A stretch of 64,000 nt of DNA from Haematococcus lacustris. Taxonomy: Eukaryota > Chlorophyta > Chlorophyceae > Chlamydomonadales > Haematococcaceae. The stretch covers positions 11,473,892-11,537,891 of the forward strand of contig JASKMD010000006.1 of the NCBI GenBank assembly GCA_030144725.1, given 5' to 3'. Shown one piece after another: positions 43,701-64,000 of the stretch (position 1 is the first letter of the stretch; each line of letters starts with the position of its first letter). The notes beneath the pieces were generated by a model. It ran no database searches and was not told the origin of the DNA. It saw only the letters and a list, made by a program, of their open reading frames with translations. Both the position numbers and the translations under genes were made by a program.

Positions 43701-44512
43701 AGGGGAGGGGAGGGGATCCGGGAGGGCAGGAGGGGAGGTGCCGCGGGGTGAAGGGGGATAGTGAGGGGCCGGTAGGGGGGCCACGGGCAGGGGATGGCGG
43801 GAACGGTAGTTGAAGTTGAATGTGTAACTGGACAGTGGGCAGCGGCAGGGGAAGGGGGTGTCTCAGGGGCAGGGGGGCTGGGACAGCCCAGCCCTGGCAC
43901 TCGCAGCCCTCTGCTGCTTTAAAGTGCGTGTAGCAACCTGCAGCTGCCGGTGGCTTGGTGGGTAGGCTCACAGGTGCCTGCTGTGCGCAGTGCCCTGCAG
44001 CTGACCAGGTGCCCCCTGCTGCAGGTTTGGGCTGCGGGGGGCGTACCAGGGGCTGCTGCAGCTCACCATGCACGACCGCCTGCAGCACCACTGGCGGCAC
44101 GTGCAGAGCACGTGGTGGGTGGGTGGGTGGAGGGGTGGTGCGGCTGGCAGGTAAATAGGGGCCAGGGCCAGGGGGAGGACCAGAGAGGGGGGGGGGGGGC
44201 GGCAGGGGAAGGGGAAGGAGGGTGATCAGACCCCAACCTGACCGGACCTGACCCGACCCCAACCTGACCTAGCCTGGTCTCACCTGACCTGACCTGACCT
44301 GACCAAGTTTCAACGCCGCATGATCTCTGTAGGCTTCTCAGGCAGCAGTATCAGTTGCGGTGTCAGGAGCATCACAGTGGTGTGGCCTAACTCTCCTGCC
44401 CCTGTTCTCTGGTTGCTGCAGGCATGCTCTGAAGCTGCGCACCAAGTCCCTGGTCTGGTTCAGTGACTCAGCGGGCCGCAGACCCGCCGTGGCCGTAGCT
44501 GGCAGGCGGTGA
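35361..44512 (+). CDS. MNN2-like (GT71) mannosyltransferase
   Basis: Fourteen exons, phase-consistent: about 35361-36840, 37739-37876, 38040-38153, 38316-38436, 38780-38868, 39111-39239, 39579-39688, 40290-40356, 41926-42042, 42397-42509, 43112-43235, 43516-43649, 44025-44114, 44422-44512 (stop TGA). The catalytic part matches alpha-mannosyltransferases of the MNN1/MNN2 type (GT71, Golgi type II proteins). Diagnostic pieces are [26 protein letters not shown], the DxD motif [15 protein letters not shown] (39111-39155, metal/GDP-mannose binding), LLWQDFW and [13 protein letters not shown]. The first listed exon is low-complexity: Pro-rich, poly-Ser (35685-35720, 36548-36625) and Ala-rich (35840-35960). 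It probably forms the lumenal stem. The start codon and membrane anchor are not found. The acceptor sugar is unknown. Confidence 0.75.
37037..37620. repeat. 11-bp satellite, 53 copies
   Basis: Unit TGATGTTGGGG, about 53 perfect copies, in the first mapped intron of the GT71 gene. It begins about 196 bases after the donor at 36841. A (CCTG)n tract follows just before the next acceptor (37692-37730). Confidence 0.97.
38445..38479. repeat. (TTAGGG)5 interstitial telomere-type tract
   Basis: Five TTAGGG units just 8 bases after the donor of the exon ending at 38436. Confidence 0.9.
38549..38605. repeat. (CAC)n tract
   Basis: About 17 CAC/CAT units in the same GT71 intron. Confidence 0.85.
39706..40196. 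repeat. 12-bp satellite, about 41 copies
   Basis: Unit CTGCTGACACCC with a CTGCTGACCCCC variant, starting about 18 bases after the donor of GT71 exon 7. The variant units are scattered, which suggests unequal exchange as well as slippage. Confidence 0.95.
40357..41925. other. Long GT71 intron with no other gene
   Basis: A 1.6-kb intron. It holds the GTAGGG / CCCTAA / CCCTAG arrays (40866-41037) and GCTGCTGC-rich DNA near its 3' end. No embedded gene was recognised. Confidence 0.6.
40866..41037. repeat. Telomere-like arrays (GTAGGG)n, (CCCTAA)5, (CCCTAG)n
   Basis: A GTAGGG run (40866-40902), then about five CCCTAA units, then about 17 CCCTAG units. Telomere-type hexamers in opposite polarity face each other across about 12 bases, so this stretch could fold back. 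Confidence 0.9.
42066..42280. repeat. (CTGA)n changing to (CCGA)n
   Basis: About 12 CTGA units switch at about 42129 to about 38 CCGA units, in the GT71 intron after exon 9. It looks like a point change followed by expansion of the new unit. Confidence 0.95.
42563..42944 (+). repeat. Tandem duplication (about 235-bp period)
   Basis: The stretch 42570-42707 recurs at 42805-42942 almost unchanged, separated by CCACCCCTGCCC repeats. Each copy carries TTGCTAG followed by an open stretch encoding [20 protein letters not shown]. It lies wholly in the intron between GT71 exons ending 42509 and starting 43112. Confidence 0.85.
44266..44303. repeat. TGACC-type repeat
   Basis: Short run of ACCTG units in the last GT71 intron, the same pentamer family as at 2191 and 18598, with the same sense orientation. 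Confidence 0.7.
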
Positions 44513-46530
44513 CAGGCAGAGCAGGGGGCAGCAGGGGCAGCAGCCCGCTGCTGCAGCAAGTGACAGGGGCTGGGGTTTGGGCGGCCCAAACTGTGGTGGG
44601 CAGGCAAACTGTGGCCAACAGGTTGACATCACACCTCTGACCAAATTGGGGTTGACACTGTTGAAGAGAGGAGAACGGGGAGGGGGTGGAGGAGGAGAAA
44701 GAAGAGGAGGAGGAGGGGGAGGGGGAGGGGGAGGAAGAGGGGGAAAGGGGGACGTGGCCCTGTGGCCGCTGCCTCCCTACCCCTTATGTTGTGGTGGTTA
44801 TGATGACTAATGTAGGCATTGCCAGCTTGCCCATTGTCAGGGCCGCAGCCTTACCAGGGCGCTGTGTGACGTGCTGTGTTGTGCGTGGGACCCTGACCAC
44901 TGTGACTGCCTCCGTAGCACACCCAGGGCTAGGCGACCCAGGGCTAGGTGACTGCACACCCAGGGCTAGGCGCCAGGCAGTGGGTGGAGCGGCCCTGCAG
45001 CCACACACCCAGTGATGCAGGGGGTCGCACCCAGGGGCCGCCCATGGGGCTGCACATAGCTGCACACCCCTTGTGTCTGTCACTTTCACCGCTGCCAGAC
45101 CCTCACCGTCAGCCCCGCCGCCTTATAGCCAGTGTTGGGAGGGCTGCCTGGTGGTGATGATGATGGTGGTGGTGGTGGTGATGATCCACGTCCGGCTGCC
45201 AGCCAGCTTGGCATGTCTGCTTGACCTTGGGCTTGGTATGGCCGTCGTCATGTGGGTGCAGCTTGTGGCCCAGTGGATCCTCAGGAGGGCCAGGAGCTGA
45301 GTTCCCTGAGGGAGGTCGGTGAGCATGGGCGGGCCGGGAGGGCCAGGTGGGAGGGAGGTGAGCATGGTGGTGGCAGTCGTGGCATGGTAAGGTATAGTAG
45401 TCATGGCATGGGGTGCGGCTTGTGCCTCAGTGGATTTTCAGGCGGGCAAGGAGGGAGGGAGGTCAGAAGGGGCGGGCCAGGAGGGCCACGAAGGAGGGAG
45501 GTGAGCATGGGCGGGAGGGACGACTAAGCAAGCAACAGCCGTCATCTGCACGGCCAGGAGGCTCGGCGCCAGCATGCCTCCTCTAAGGAGCTCCGTCGTC
45601 CTCCAGGCACTGTTCCATCGTATAGTAAAGTTGCCAGCGCATTGAAGACCACGAACCAGTAAGGGAGGATGTAGAGCTTAAAAATGCAACGGTTCATGGT
45701 TTTGTAGTGTGCGACATTTTTCTCCGTTTTGCCATGGAGCTGTGTGTTGCTATGAAGCGGGTCAAGGTGCTGAACCTAATTGATGCCATCCGTAACGGTC
45801 GAGCCGGTGTAACATGATTATCAGATCTCACACTTGCATGGAGATTCAGATCCAGATCTAGATCTGCATGACTGCATGGACATGCTCAGTGGAGTGCACG
45901 ATGGTGATGGTGGACTCATGGCTTGCCAGGGCAGCTGACGTGGGGCCCTTCCTTTGTGGAGCCTGAACATGCTGCCGGCATCTGTGCTGGGCAGTCCCTG
46001 CAGCATGAGGTGTGTTGGGACCCCAGGCTGGCTGTGGCTGACAGCCAAGACTCCGAGGTGCTCCACATGTGCCCGGCTACCAGCCTACTGGCACCACGGC
46101 CTGGCTGGGTGGCAGCAAGACCCCTGGCTGTCGCTACGTGGCTGGAGCTGGAGCTTGTGCTCAGCCTAAGCTGGTGGCAGCTGCCACAGATGAGAGCTTG
46201 TAGCCCACTTGAGACACTTGCTATATCATCCAAAATTAAGAGCGGAGATGGCGTGGGCTTGCTGCTGCTGACAGCTAAGTAGTAGGGCTGACACTCATTG
46301 ACACCCAGCCGATGTAACACAGCTGAGAAGTTTTGAGTCTTCGAGTAACGGATTTGGGTGTTGCAGCAACCCCGACAAGACCATGCCATGTAACATTTCT
46401 GTTGCTGACAGCTGGGGCTGGTCCCTGGCTATATCATCCGGCGGCATTAGGCTGAAGGGTCTCTGGCCCTACTGGGCCTACAGGGCCTAACCCTACCACA
46501 GCTAGCGTGGCTGTATACCTTGGCCGCTGC
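44513..46530. other. Intergenic, with two orphan coding-like stretches
   Basis: After the GT71 stop there is a purine-rich tract (44660-44755) and GTGG-rich DNA. Two short stretches look protein-like. Minus strand about 45690-45592 reads LYILPYWFVVFNALATLLYD (membrane-like). Plus strand about 45715-45812 reads FAMELCVAMKRVKVLNLI then DAIRNGRAGV. Neither was recognised or linked to other exons. Confidence 0.35.
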
Positions 46531-46533
46531 TAA

Positions 46534-46585
46534 AGCGTCACACAACCGTGTATTTTTCACGGAAACCCAAGTTGCTGGAAAAGTG
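46534..46585 (+). repeat. Inverted-repeat partner of 61620-61670
   Basis: Contains CACACAACCGTGTATTTTT then CACGG (46539-46562), whose exact reverse complement is at 61642-61665. The sequence itself has a CCGTG / CACGG stem around TATTTTT. Similarity extends about 50 bases. Confidence 0.75.
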
Positions 46586-46680
46586 GTTGGGCATGAAGTG
46601 AAAGAGTACTTGATTGTGCCATGCCTAACCAGGTGCCACCATGTCAGCCACCATGTGTGTGCCTCTTGTGTGCATGACTG

Positions 46681-47444
46681 CAGTTTGAGAGAGAGATGGC
46701 GGAGCTGTCCTTGAAGCGCCACAAGCGTGCCATGCAGCTGGTGGTGTTCTTCGGCGCTGCTACCATTGGCACAGCAGGAGGGTGGGGTGCTGATGCGGTG
46801 TTGCGTGCCTGCCGCAAGGTGGTGTGCAGGCCCAGGGGCCCAGACCAGGATGGGGGCAGGGTGGTGCTTGTGGATGAGCATCGCACCAGCCGGGTCAGCT
46901 CAGCAGTGAATGGCAAGCAGCCCTGTGAGGTGGAGCTGAACACACTCAGTGCCACAAGACCCGCAGGCTGGAAGCCACCAGCAGGGCAGGTGGAACCCCG
47001 CCTGGTGCGCCCAGCCTGGAGCCAGGAGCGTGGCCAGCCAGTGCGGGGCCTGGTGTGGTGCCCGGTAGTGCCCCCCCGCCAGCCCCCACAGGCCCCACGC
47101 AGCAGCCAGGCAGCCACACAGCCAGCAGCCTCAGAGCCAGGGCCCAGCACTCCCCCTCCAGCCAAGCGCAGCAAGCCGCCAGCTGAGCCCACCAAGGGCA
47201 AGGGCAAGGGCAAGGCTGCCAAGGCAAAGCCAGCACCACAGCCTGGCAGGTGGCTGGACAGGGACTGCAATGCAGCATTGACATTGGGGAGAGCAGGTGG
47301 CGCCCGCTGGAGCTGTGCTACTGGCCAGACCAGGGAGCTCTGCCAGCCAAGGGCAAGGAGTACCCTGGCCTGGGCTACAAGCGTCTGCGAGACAAGCCCC
47401 CCAAGGCCCAGGAGCAGCAGCAGCAGCCTGCTGAGGCACAGTAG
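46681..47444 (+). pseudogene. Fanzor-type nuclease remnant, subfamily B (C-terminal half)
   Basis: A likely 3' exon begins after TGACTGCAG (46680) and reads FEREMAELSLKRHKRAMQLV, then FFGAATIGTAGGWGADA. The RuvC-II motif VDEHRTSRVSS is at about 46872. A Cys near 46922 (KQPCE) and one near 47060 (VWCPV) are what is left of a zinc site. A Lys/Gly linker (KGKGKGKAAKAK, about 47195-47235) follows, then the RuvC-III motif WLDRDCNAAL at about 47250. One frame change just after it (near 47275) moves the reading into IGESRWRPLELCYW and the C-terminus (stop about 47444). Both RuvC-II Glu and RuvC-III Asp are present. RuvC-I and the N-terminal half are not found upstream. The frameshift and missing half make it a pseudogene. 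Confidence 0.65.
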
Positions 47445-47723
47445 TGTGTGTGCCCCCCCTTTGTTGAGCTGTCATCAGCCTACAATTAGTGCATGCATTG
47501 TCATGCCAACTCTACATCATAGCCCTCGGGTCAGGCAATAATGTAGGTGGTAGGCGGGCTCACGTGCCATGCGCACTGGGTACTGGGCACTGGGCACTGG
47601 GCACAGCCCAATAACACTGTTTGAGCCGGATCTAGTTAGTGGCTGCTAGTGGCTGATAGTGTATGCTAGTAGGTACTTCTGATCCGGCTCAAATGGAGGC
47701 CCTAGTGAGGGACAAGGGGGCTG
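47445..47723 (+). ncRNA. Candidate guide-RNA / right end, subfamily B
   Basis: The region after the Fanzor stop ends in a 12-bp perfect inverted repeat, TTGAGCCGGATC (47621-47632) and GATCCGGCTCAA (47681-47692), followed by the end of an 82-bp block that is repeated at 48549. The place and structure suit a right end; RNA identity is a guess. Confidence 0.35.
47642..47723. repeat. 82-bp direct repeat, left copy
   Basis: 80 of 82 bases match 48549-48630. The left copy lies at the end of the Fanzor 3' region, 343 bases before the carboxypeptidase start codon. Confidence 0.95.
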
Positions 47724-48065
47724 GTCCCTGGATCCTGGGGCTTCAAGTGCTCAGCAACCTGGAGTGCTTGCAGAACTCGTCGTGTCCGATCGCAACTCTT
47801 GGTATGCCCTGGAGCGACAGGGAGGTGGACAGTTGCATGATGCTCCCTCCCTCCTGCGCAGGGATGTGTTGATGTAGGCTAATGGTCGACGACGGCTGAC
47901 TTGGTATTGTCGCACATCGACTTCGTTACGTAAAGCTGGCGCAGCTGGACGAGCACCCTCGTTTCATTTGTTGATGACGGCACACCATACCTCCACATGG
48001 AGTTCAAACCGACGTGGCAGCAGTTGCGGGACGCTCATTCATAACAGCCCTCTGGGCGCCTGCTA

Positions 48066-56141
<8,076 letters not shown>

Positions 56142-56956
56142 GTGCGGGCAAAGCCGAGGTGACTTGGAGGCTAGGAGCTTCAATAGAGGGAGATTGCAAG
56201 AGACGGCTTGCATGAGGAGGGTGGTAGGTGCTGCAACAGGGGATCTGGGCGGGTATGTTGTTGTTTGTCCACAATGCTGAGCCGCCAGCCTGATGGTGCG
56301 GCTTCTGGGCCTATGATACAGTGCAGCCTACCTTTGGCAACATGCTTGTCCCAGACTTGGTCAACGGCAGGAGAGAAGGGGGTGCGCGAAGTAGGCAGCT
56401 CAGCATGAATACCGCAGTACCTTTGTAATGGAGCTCGGCCGACTGCTCGCCTCTACAAGCCGCTGTGGCTGACTGGCTAAAGAGGCCGACTAGGCCAGGG
56501 CCCCACGCCCCCTTTCAATATGTCAGGCGTGGCGATGTGCTGATGGTGTCAAGACCTCCAGGGGCAGAGGGCCAGGCTGCTGTGCCCAGGGTAGCTGTTC
56601 TTCTCGTTTGTGCCATGCCTATCTTGCCAGAACTCACAGGGGCCCAGCTGGTAGGATGTTGGAACAAGGTGTGACGCAGGAAGTGAGTCCTGACACATGC
56701 ACAAGCCGCTGTGGCTGCTGCAGCTGGTGTGGGTGTCTTTCCCTGAGCCTGATGCCCCAGACCCTACCCTGGACTGCTTGTGAAGCCGCCTGTTAGCTAG
56801 AATGTGCGGCAAGCTGCTCAGCATTCCTGAGCAAGGGGGCTGCTGGGGCTGGGCTGGGCTGTTCAGCTGCACTGCAGCTGCGGGCCACAGGTACAGCTGC
56901 TCAAGGGCACACATTGGAGCCGAGCTGATGCTAAGCCAAGACAGGTACAGCTGCTA

Positions 56957-56973
56957 ATAGGGGCAGGACAGGC
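56957..56973. repeat. 17-bp direct repeat, left
   Basis: ATAGGGGCAGGACAGGC, exact match at 57331-57347. The pair brackets the solo Fanzor right end. Confidence 0.9.
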
Positions 56974-56976
56974 CAA

Positions 56977-57070
56977 CAAAACTTGTCCAACAAGGAACAA
57001 CATGTTGAACTGTGGGTAATCTCACTCAGCTACTACAAACAAGTTGTAGCATCCTCGGTCGCACCCGTGG
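56977..57070 (-). mobile_element. Solo Fanzor right end (inverted)
   Basis: Reverse complement matches the last about 90 bases of the 3' module at 2800-2891 and 4927-5020. It includes the CTACAA / TTGTAG hairpin (arms 57033-57038 and 57044-57049), GTAGCTGAGTGAG and TGTTCCTTGTTG. No Fanzor coding sequence is attached. It marks the same terminus a third time at an unlinked place. Confidence 0.8.
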
Positions 57071-57330
57071 TGCCAGGGCGTGCCAGCAGGGCCGGGCCTG
57101 GGTGTGATGGGGAGAGGGGGAGAAGGAAGGTGTGTTGCCTGCTTGTGAGGGGAGAGGGGAAGAGGGAGGGAGAGCTGATGGGAGGCGGAGGAGAGGAGGC
57201 AGTAGCAGCAGGCAGGTGTTGCCACTTTCTGATTGCGAGGGGGGTATGTGGGTAGAGGGTGGCAGGGGGGTCTAGGAAAAGGCCATTGTCAAGTGCCTGC
57301 CCTTGTGTTGCTGCATGTGCAGACCCGGCG

Positions 57331-57347
57331 ATAGGGGCAGGACAGGC
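57331..57347. repeat. 17-bp direct repeat, right
   Basis: Second exact copy of ATAGGGGCAGGACAGGC. Confidence 0.9.
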
Positions 57348-58105
57348 TAACCCATGGTCAGCTGCATTCGGGCCATAGGGGCACCAACTGTGTGGGGATG
57401 CAGATGAAGAGGCTGTTTGAATACTGAACCATGTTGTGGATTTGTTTAGCTAAGTTTTTTTTAGTAAGGTGTTTGAATACTGATCAACCCTCCCACGACC
57501 GCATGCTGTGATGGCTAGGGTACGGCACAGCCGGAGTCAGGCCCAGCTCGTGTTTTTCCACCGGATGGGGTCCTTCACCCGGGTTGGGTGAAATAGGGTC
57601 CATCGTGGGGTGCATTGTTGTGCACTGGGTCGTAAGGGGTCGCACTCTTTAGCTCCTGACATCCACCCCCAGCCATTGAGAGCCCTTGTCAACTCGCGTG
57701 TTGCTGCCTGTGGCACCTGCAGGACAGTGGCACCTCCAAGACACAGGGCTCATGCAGTGACGTCCCTGACAATCTACAAATTGCATGCTAGCTTGAGTTT
57801 TAAATGACGTACGGCATCCAGTCCGCCTAGCTCGCGTTGCAGCAAACCCAAGGCAGCCCTGATCCTGCTTTGCGGCGCTCTACGCAGACCCTTCCACCTG
57901 CGGCGTAACGGTCAATCGCAAATGGGTTGCGGCGCTTCCGTCGATGCGTGCTCTCCGCTCCGTGTACCAGAGGCAAATACGCGTACCATGACGGTGAGTG
58001 GGGAAGGTACGACAACCGCTTTGACTTTCTGCGTTGACTGGCCGCAGCCGGAACACGCCTTGTAACAGGGAGCATCGCTTCGTGGAACTCCTGCAGGGAG
58101 GTCCG

Positions 58106-60724
<2,619 letters not shown>

Positions 60725-61619
60725 CCTGTCCCTTGCCCACAACAGCAGGAGGGCCACTACCAGTAATGGCAGCAAAAGGGCTGCAACCATGGGCTGACTG
60801 ACTTCATGGAGGCTGGGCAGAGCTGGGCAGCAGGTCAGCAAGCAGAGCTGGGGTGGTGGCCCAACAAGGACGCCATCACGCCTCACGCTACACACTGCAT
60901 GGGGGCCTCCTCGGGGCAGGGCACCAGCTGTGTGGCGGTACAGAGGGTGAGGATGTGACCTGGCCAGGTTATGGAGCTTCCCACGCTGCCTGGGCATACA
61001 ACCCCAGCATACAACCAGGTGGGCTGTGGCTGCTCAGTGGCAGGGGGTTTGAGGCCCTCTGTGGCACCAGGTACTGTTGTGGTTGCAGCAGCGACTGGGG
61101 CTGGGTCCCTTCCATCAGCAGGCTCGAAGGCTCGGGAGGAGGGGCACAGCAGGGCAGTACACCAGCAGCCCAGGAGGCAGTGGGGCAGAGGCAGCAGCAA
61201 ACACGCTCTAGGCCAGCGTCGTCCAGAGCAGGCCTTGGTGATGAGGTGAGGTGATGTGATCAACGTCGCGAGCTAGCTAGGCAGGGCTGACCAGGTCGTG
61301 GTGGTGAGGTGACCAGGTGGTGAGGTGAGGTGGCATGCACAGCTGAGGAGCAGGGCGAAGCAGCATTTCCCAGGGACGTGGTGTAGATGTGGTCAGCAGC
61401 TGGTGTGGGCCAGCTCACGGCCTGCTTGTAAGATGCAAGGCTGAAAGGCTCGGGATGGCTAAAGTAGGATCGGCAGCTGAGCACAAGGTTCCAGGGTAGG
61501 GTGGGCAGGAACTCAAAATCAGGGAACTCTTTAGATTGTATTCTATTTGTATAGCATACTGTGTCAAAACTGGTGGCATGTTGAACTTAGTGTTACAGTT
61601 TATTGTGCCTTTTCTAGGC

Positions 61620-61670
61620 CTTTTCTAGCAATTTGGGTTTCCCGTGAAAAATACACGGTTGTGTGAAGTG
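61620..61670 (-). repeat. Inverted-repeat partner of 46534-46585
   Basis: Reverse complement shares a 24-bp exact core with 46539-46562 and carries the same small stem around TATTTTT. On the minus strand it reads SHNRVFFTGNPN; at 46.5 kb the plus strand reads SHNRVFFTETQ. The frame is conserved, so it may be a piece of a transposon protein. Confidence 0.7.
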
Positions 61671-62299
61671 TGGCTCTTTAGCCTTACCTTGGCCCATGCA
61701 CGCATCAGGTCTACATGGACTTGAGACCATCCCGTGCAGCATATACAAGCGGCTGGTAGTGGGGACGAGTTTGCAATGTTCTGTGTAGCAGTGCTGTTGC
61801 AGTAGAACTGGCATAAGTAGTCAGGAGTGTTGTATGATTGCATAGGAGTGTCGCTGAAGGTAAAGAGCAAGTTTATGAGCCATTTATTGTTGGCCATGAG
61901 CTAAGCTCTTTGTTCCTGCTGCTGCAGTGCATTGTGATACTACTGTAGCTGGTTGAATGCTGTGATGTCGTCAGATGTCGGAACAACGAAGCAAGCACTC
62001 AACAGGTTCTCAGCAAGACAGGTTCTCAGCAAGACAGGCAAGATAGTCTGGCTACCAAGACGGATGCAAAACAGACAGCTACCCCCTTACTCGTCGTATA
62101 ACACATGGAACCACACAATGAAGTATGCAAGCCAAGTGAGTGATGAGGTAGCCTACACCGCTTTAGCCGTCAGCCTCCCCCTCTAGGTGTTCGGGACTTT
62201 CTGTAACGCACTTCATTGCAAGGTGCACAAACAAAGGTGCACATGGGCTCAAAATGATGTCATGCAAGTTTTCATCATTGCTCTAAAAAAACATAGCAA

Positions 62300-62380
62300 C
62301 CCCCGGCTGCTCCCTGATTGATGTCGTGGCAGTGCACTCGAAGATGAAATGCATGGCGTCATCCACTACCCCCCATCCAC
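62300..62380 (-). mobile_element. LINE 3'-end remnant (copy 2)
   Basis: Minus strand reads VVDDAMHFIFECTATTSIRE followed by QPG, then VAMFF and a stop. This resembles the C-terminal H-x(4)-C zinc tail of LINE ORF2. Same motif and orientation as 213-275. Confidence 0.5.
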
Positions 62381-62469
62381 TAAGCCACGTGAGTGGCATT
62401 GGTTTCGGACAAGGCATGCAATGCCAGATGTATGCGTTGCTAGATGCATACAGTGGATTGCCCCAATGC

Positions 62470-63896
62470 TCAAAACACGAGGCCCTTCTCCTGCAGTTGC
62501 TGCTCCAGCTCCTGGGCCCCGGTGAATAGCAGAGACTGGATGCCCAGGTCCTGAGCCCCGTCCACATTGACTTGGCGGTCGTCCACGAACACGACGTCCT
62601 GTGGGGCCAGGGCCAGGTGCTGCAAGGCGCGCTGGTAGGCAGCCGGGGAGGGCTTGCGTACGCCCTGGGGCAAGAGAGGAGATGGCTTAGACCGCTGAAG
62701 CCATCAGCGGTTGCTTGGCTACTCAGCTGCCTTTGCACATAGGCTGGGCATGCAGGCAGGGCTTAGCCATGAAGTTAACCACCGCTCGAGTCACGCCGAC
62801 GCCATCCACACCGCAAGGGGAGAGGGTGGCCAGCAACAGACACTTGGCAGGGTGCTGTGGTGGGCAGCAGGGCAGTGGTGCCAGGTGCAGCCAGCAGGGG
62901 CAGTGTGCCTACAGCCTGCATAGTGACCCTGGATGGGGATGGTGGCAACGGGTGTGTGGAGGGGGTGAGCATGGCGCGCTGGTCCAGGGCAGGGTGCCGC
63001 AGCCAGTGATGTTGGGTGTTGGGTGTCGGGTCAGAAGCCAAGCGTTCAATTGCTGTCGCATGTGTTTTCAGGCGCGCAGGTGTGCTTTGATCCGGGCACG
63101 GGCCTGCTCAACAAGGAGACGTTCATCACACCCACCACCCTTCCCAGCCAAGTGCGTGTGCCTGCATGGCTGATTGGCTGCATGCATGCATGTGTTTGTG
63201 TAATCATGCAGTGGTTGCAAGACAACAGTGATCAAGATGCCAGAGACAGCAGCAGAGAGGGGTGGGCAGCACTGGAAGCGTGAAGCACCTGCATTGGCCC
63301 AGAGCAGCTGATGAAGGTCCAGCGCAGGTAGCGCGACAGTCGGAGCTTGTCCTCAATCATCTGCCACCTGCGCACAGGTTCACCAGGACAGCGGCAAATG
63401 CCATTTCTCAACCAGGGAATCCGTGCAACAGCACAACACAGCACGCCAGCATGCCAGACTAGACCACAACAACACCATGGCCAGCCTGTAAGGGCCACCC
63501 AGCCCATTGCACTCCAAATCCTGGGGCGGCTCAGTATCAGATGGATGCTGCTGAGGAAGCTGGCAATGGCAGCTGACAGCGTCCCCTTGCTGCTCACAGT
63601 GTGAAAGCCTTCCTCCTCTCCCTCCCTCCCCCGTACCTCCTCCTCCTCCTCCTTCCCCTTCCCTCCCCCCCTCTCCCTTTACCCAACCTCTCTTTCCCTC
63701 TCCCTCCTTCCCCTCTCCTTCCTTCCCCTCTCTCTCCACTTCCCTTCCCTGCTGTAGTGAGGACCCCTCCCCCAGCCGCTCCTCCCCTGACTGCTCACCA
63801 GACAGGGTAGTTGGACAAGGCATGCACCTCGTAGCCTGCCTGGGCCAGCCTGGCCAGCAGCGGCTCCATGCCGTCCAGGAAGCGGTAGTTGCTGAG
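62470..63896 (-). CDS. Chloroplast FMN-hydrolase-like HAD phosphatase (5' part outside window)
   Basis: Three phase-consistent exons on the minus strand: 63896-63799, 63367-63289, 62664-62470 (stop 62472-62470). They match the C-terminal half of plant HAD phosphatases like the Arabidopsis chloroplast FMN hydrolase AtcpFHy1. GMEPLLARLAQAGYEVHALS is the cap-core segment. SNYPVW carries HAD motif II (Ser). QMIEDKLRLSRYL follows. Then comes motif III Lys in GVRKPSP, and motif IV FVDDRQVNVDGA with the metal-binding Asp pair. Activity would be FMN to riboflavin, inferred from the family. HAD motif I (DxD, the nucleophile) and any transit peptide should lie beyond 64000. A tract of CTTCCC-type repeats (63600-63750) fills the first intron shown. 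Confidence 0.8.
63071..63150 (+). other. Possible plus-strand exon inside an opposite-strand intron
   Basis: Bounded by TTTTCAG and a GTGCGT donor. It reads AQVCFDPGTGLLNKETFITP then TTLPSQ without a stop. It is not recognised and no partner exons were found. It could be chance. Confidence 0.25.
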
Positions 63897-64000
63897 CTGC
63901 AGGCACCAGCACCTGGACCAGGGTGCCAACAGGCCCCATGCTCATGCTCATGCGCATGCCCATGCCCATGCCACAGCTCATGCTCATGCCACAGCTCATG

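Larger units (their letters stand above)
56142..58105. other. Carboxypeptidase 3' UTR and intergenic DNA
   Basis: 3' UTR to about 56.45 kb. Then there is no supportable gene until the adenylate kinase. It contains the solo Fanzor right end at 57.0 kb and its flanking direct repeats. Confidence 0.5.
60725..62469. other. Intergenic between convergent genes
   Basis: No supportable gene. It contains the inverted-repeat partner at 61620-61670, a 16-bp tandem duplication near 62004-62037 (AGGTTCTCAGCAAGAC twice) and the second LINE tail. Confidence 0.5.

Noticed and set aside
60853..61254. 133-residue plus-strand open frame
   Set aside because: No motif, biased composition, no splice or start support; treated as chance in GC-rich DNA.

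Overview
The window looks like nuclear DNA of a green alga in the Chlamydomonadales. The evidence is GC-rich exons split by many GT-AG introns, plant-type gene families (a FRA3-like 5-phosphatase with WD40 repeats and a chloroplast FMN-hydrolase-like HAD protein), and a very heavy load of simple repeats inside introns. A Haematococcus-like species is my best guess, because the repeated Fanzor-like proteins here resemble a family I remember from that genus. I could not check this.

Layout. 0.4-1.9 kb: a decayed hAT-type transposase. 1.9-5.6 kb: three tandem, damaged copies of a Fanzor-type (eukaryotic TnpB relative) gene, at least two sharing a conserved 3' module that looks like a guide-RNA plus transposon right end. 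6.4-27.7 kb, minus strand: one large gene for a WD40 plus inositol polyphosphate 5-phosphatase protein with a very long disordered N-terminus. 28.7-30.0 kb, minus: a small multi-pass membrane protein. 30.5-31.0 kb: a LINE fragment. 32.25-33.89 kb: a second kind of Fanzor remnant with an NLS-like start. 35.4-44.5 kb, plus: an MNN2-like (GT71) mannosyltransferase. 46.5-47.7 kb: a third kind of Fanzor remnant. 48.07-56.14 kb, plus: a complete 12-exon M14 zinc carboxypeptidase (420 aa in my model). 57.0 kb: a solo inverted Fanzor right end. 58.1-60.7 kb, plus: an adenylate kinase with a 115-copy CTG tract in its last intron. 62.5-63.9 kb, minus: the 3' half of a chloroplast FMN-hydrolase-like HAD phosphatase, running off the window end.

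How it fits together. The cellular genes (phosphoinositide turnover, glycosylation, peptide or tubulin-tail trimming, nucleotide balance, flavin turnover) form no evident pathway, as expected for a eukaryotic region. The connecting theme is mobile DNA. Five Fanzor-derived loci of three subfamilies, one solo right end, one hAT remnant and three LINE remnants lie in 64 kb. The shared 3' module (2667-2891, 4797-5020, and inverted at 56977-57070) has a hairpin with a compensating base change, which points to a structured RNA. This is the best candidate here for an RNA-guided system. Every protein copy in the window is broken, so active copies would have to be elsewhere.

Exon borders given for the carboxypeptidase, mannosyltransferase, adenylate kinase, FMN hydrolase and the catalytic part of the 5-phosphatase were worked out by hand from splice signals, reading phase and remembered family motifs. 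Phases agree across the joins I list. Most of the exons in the long N-terminal and WD40 part of the 5-phosphatase are approximate.
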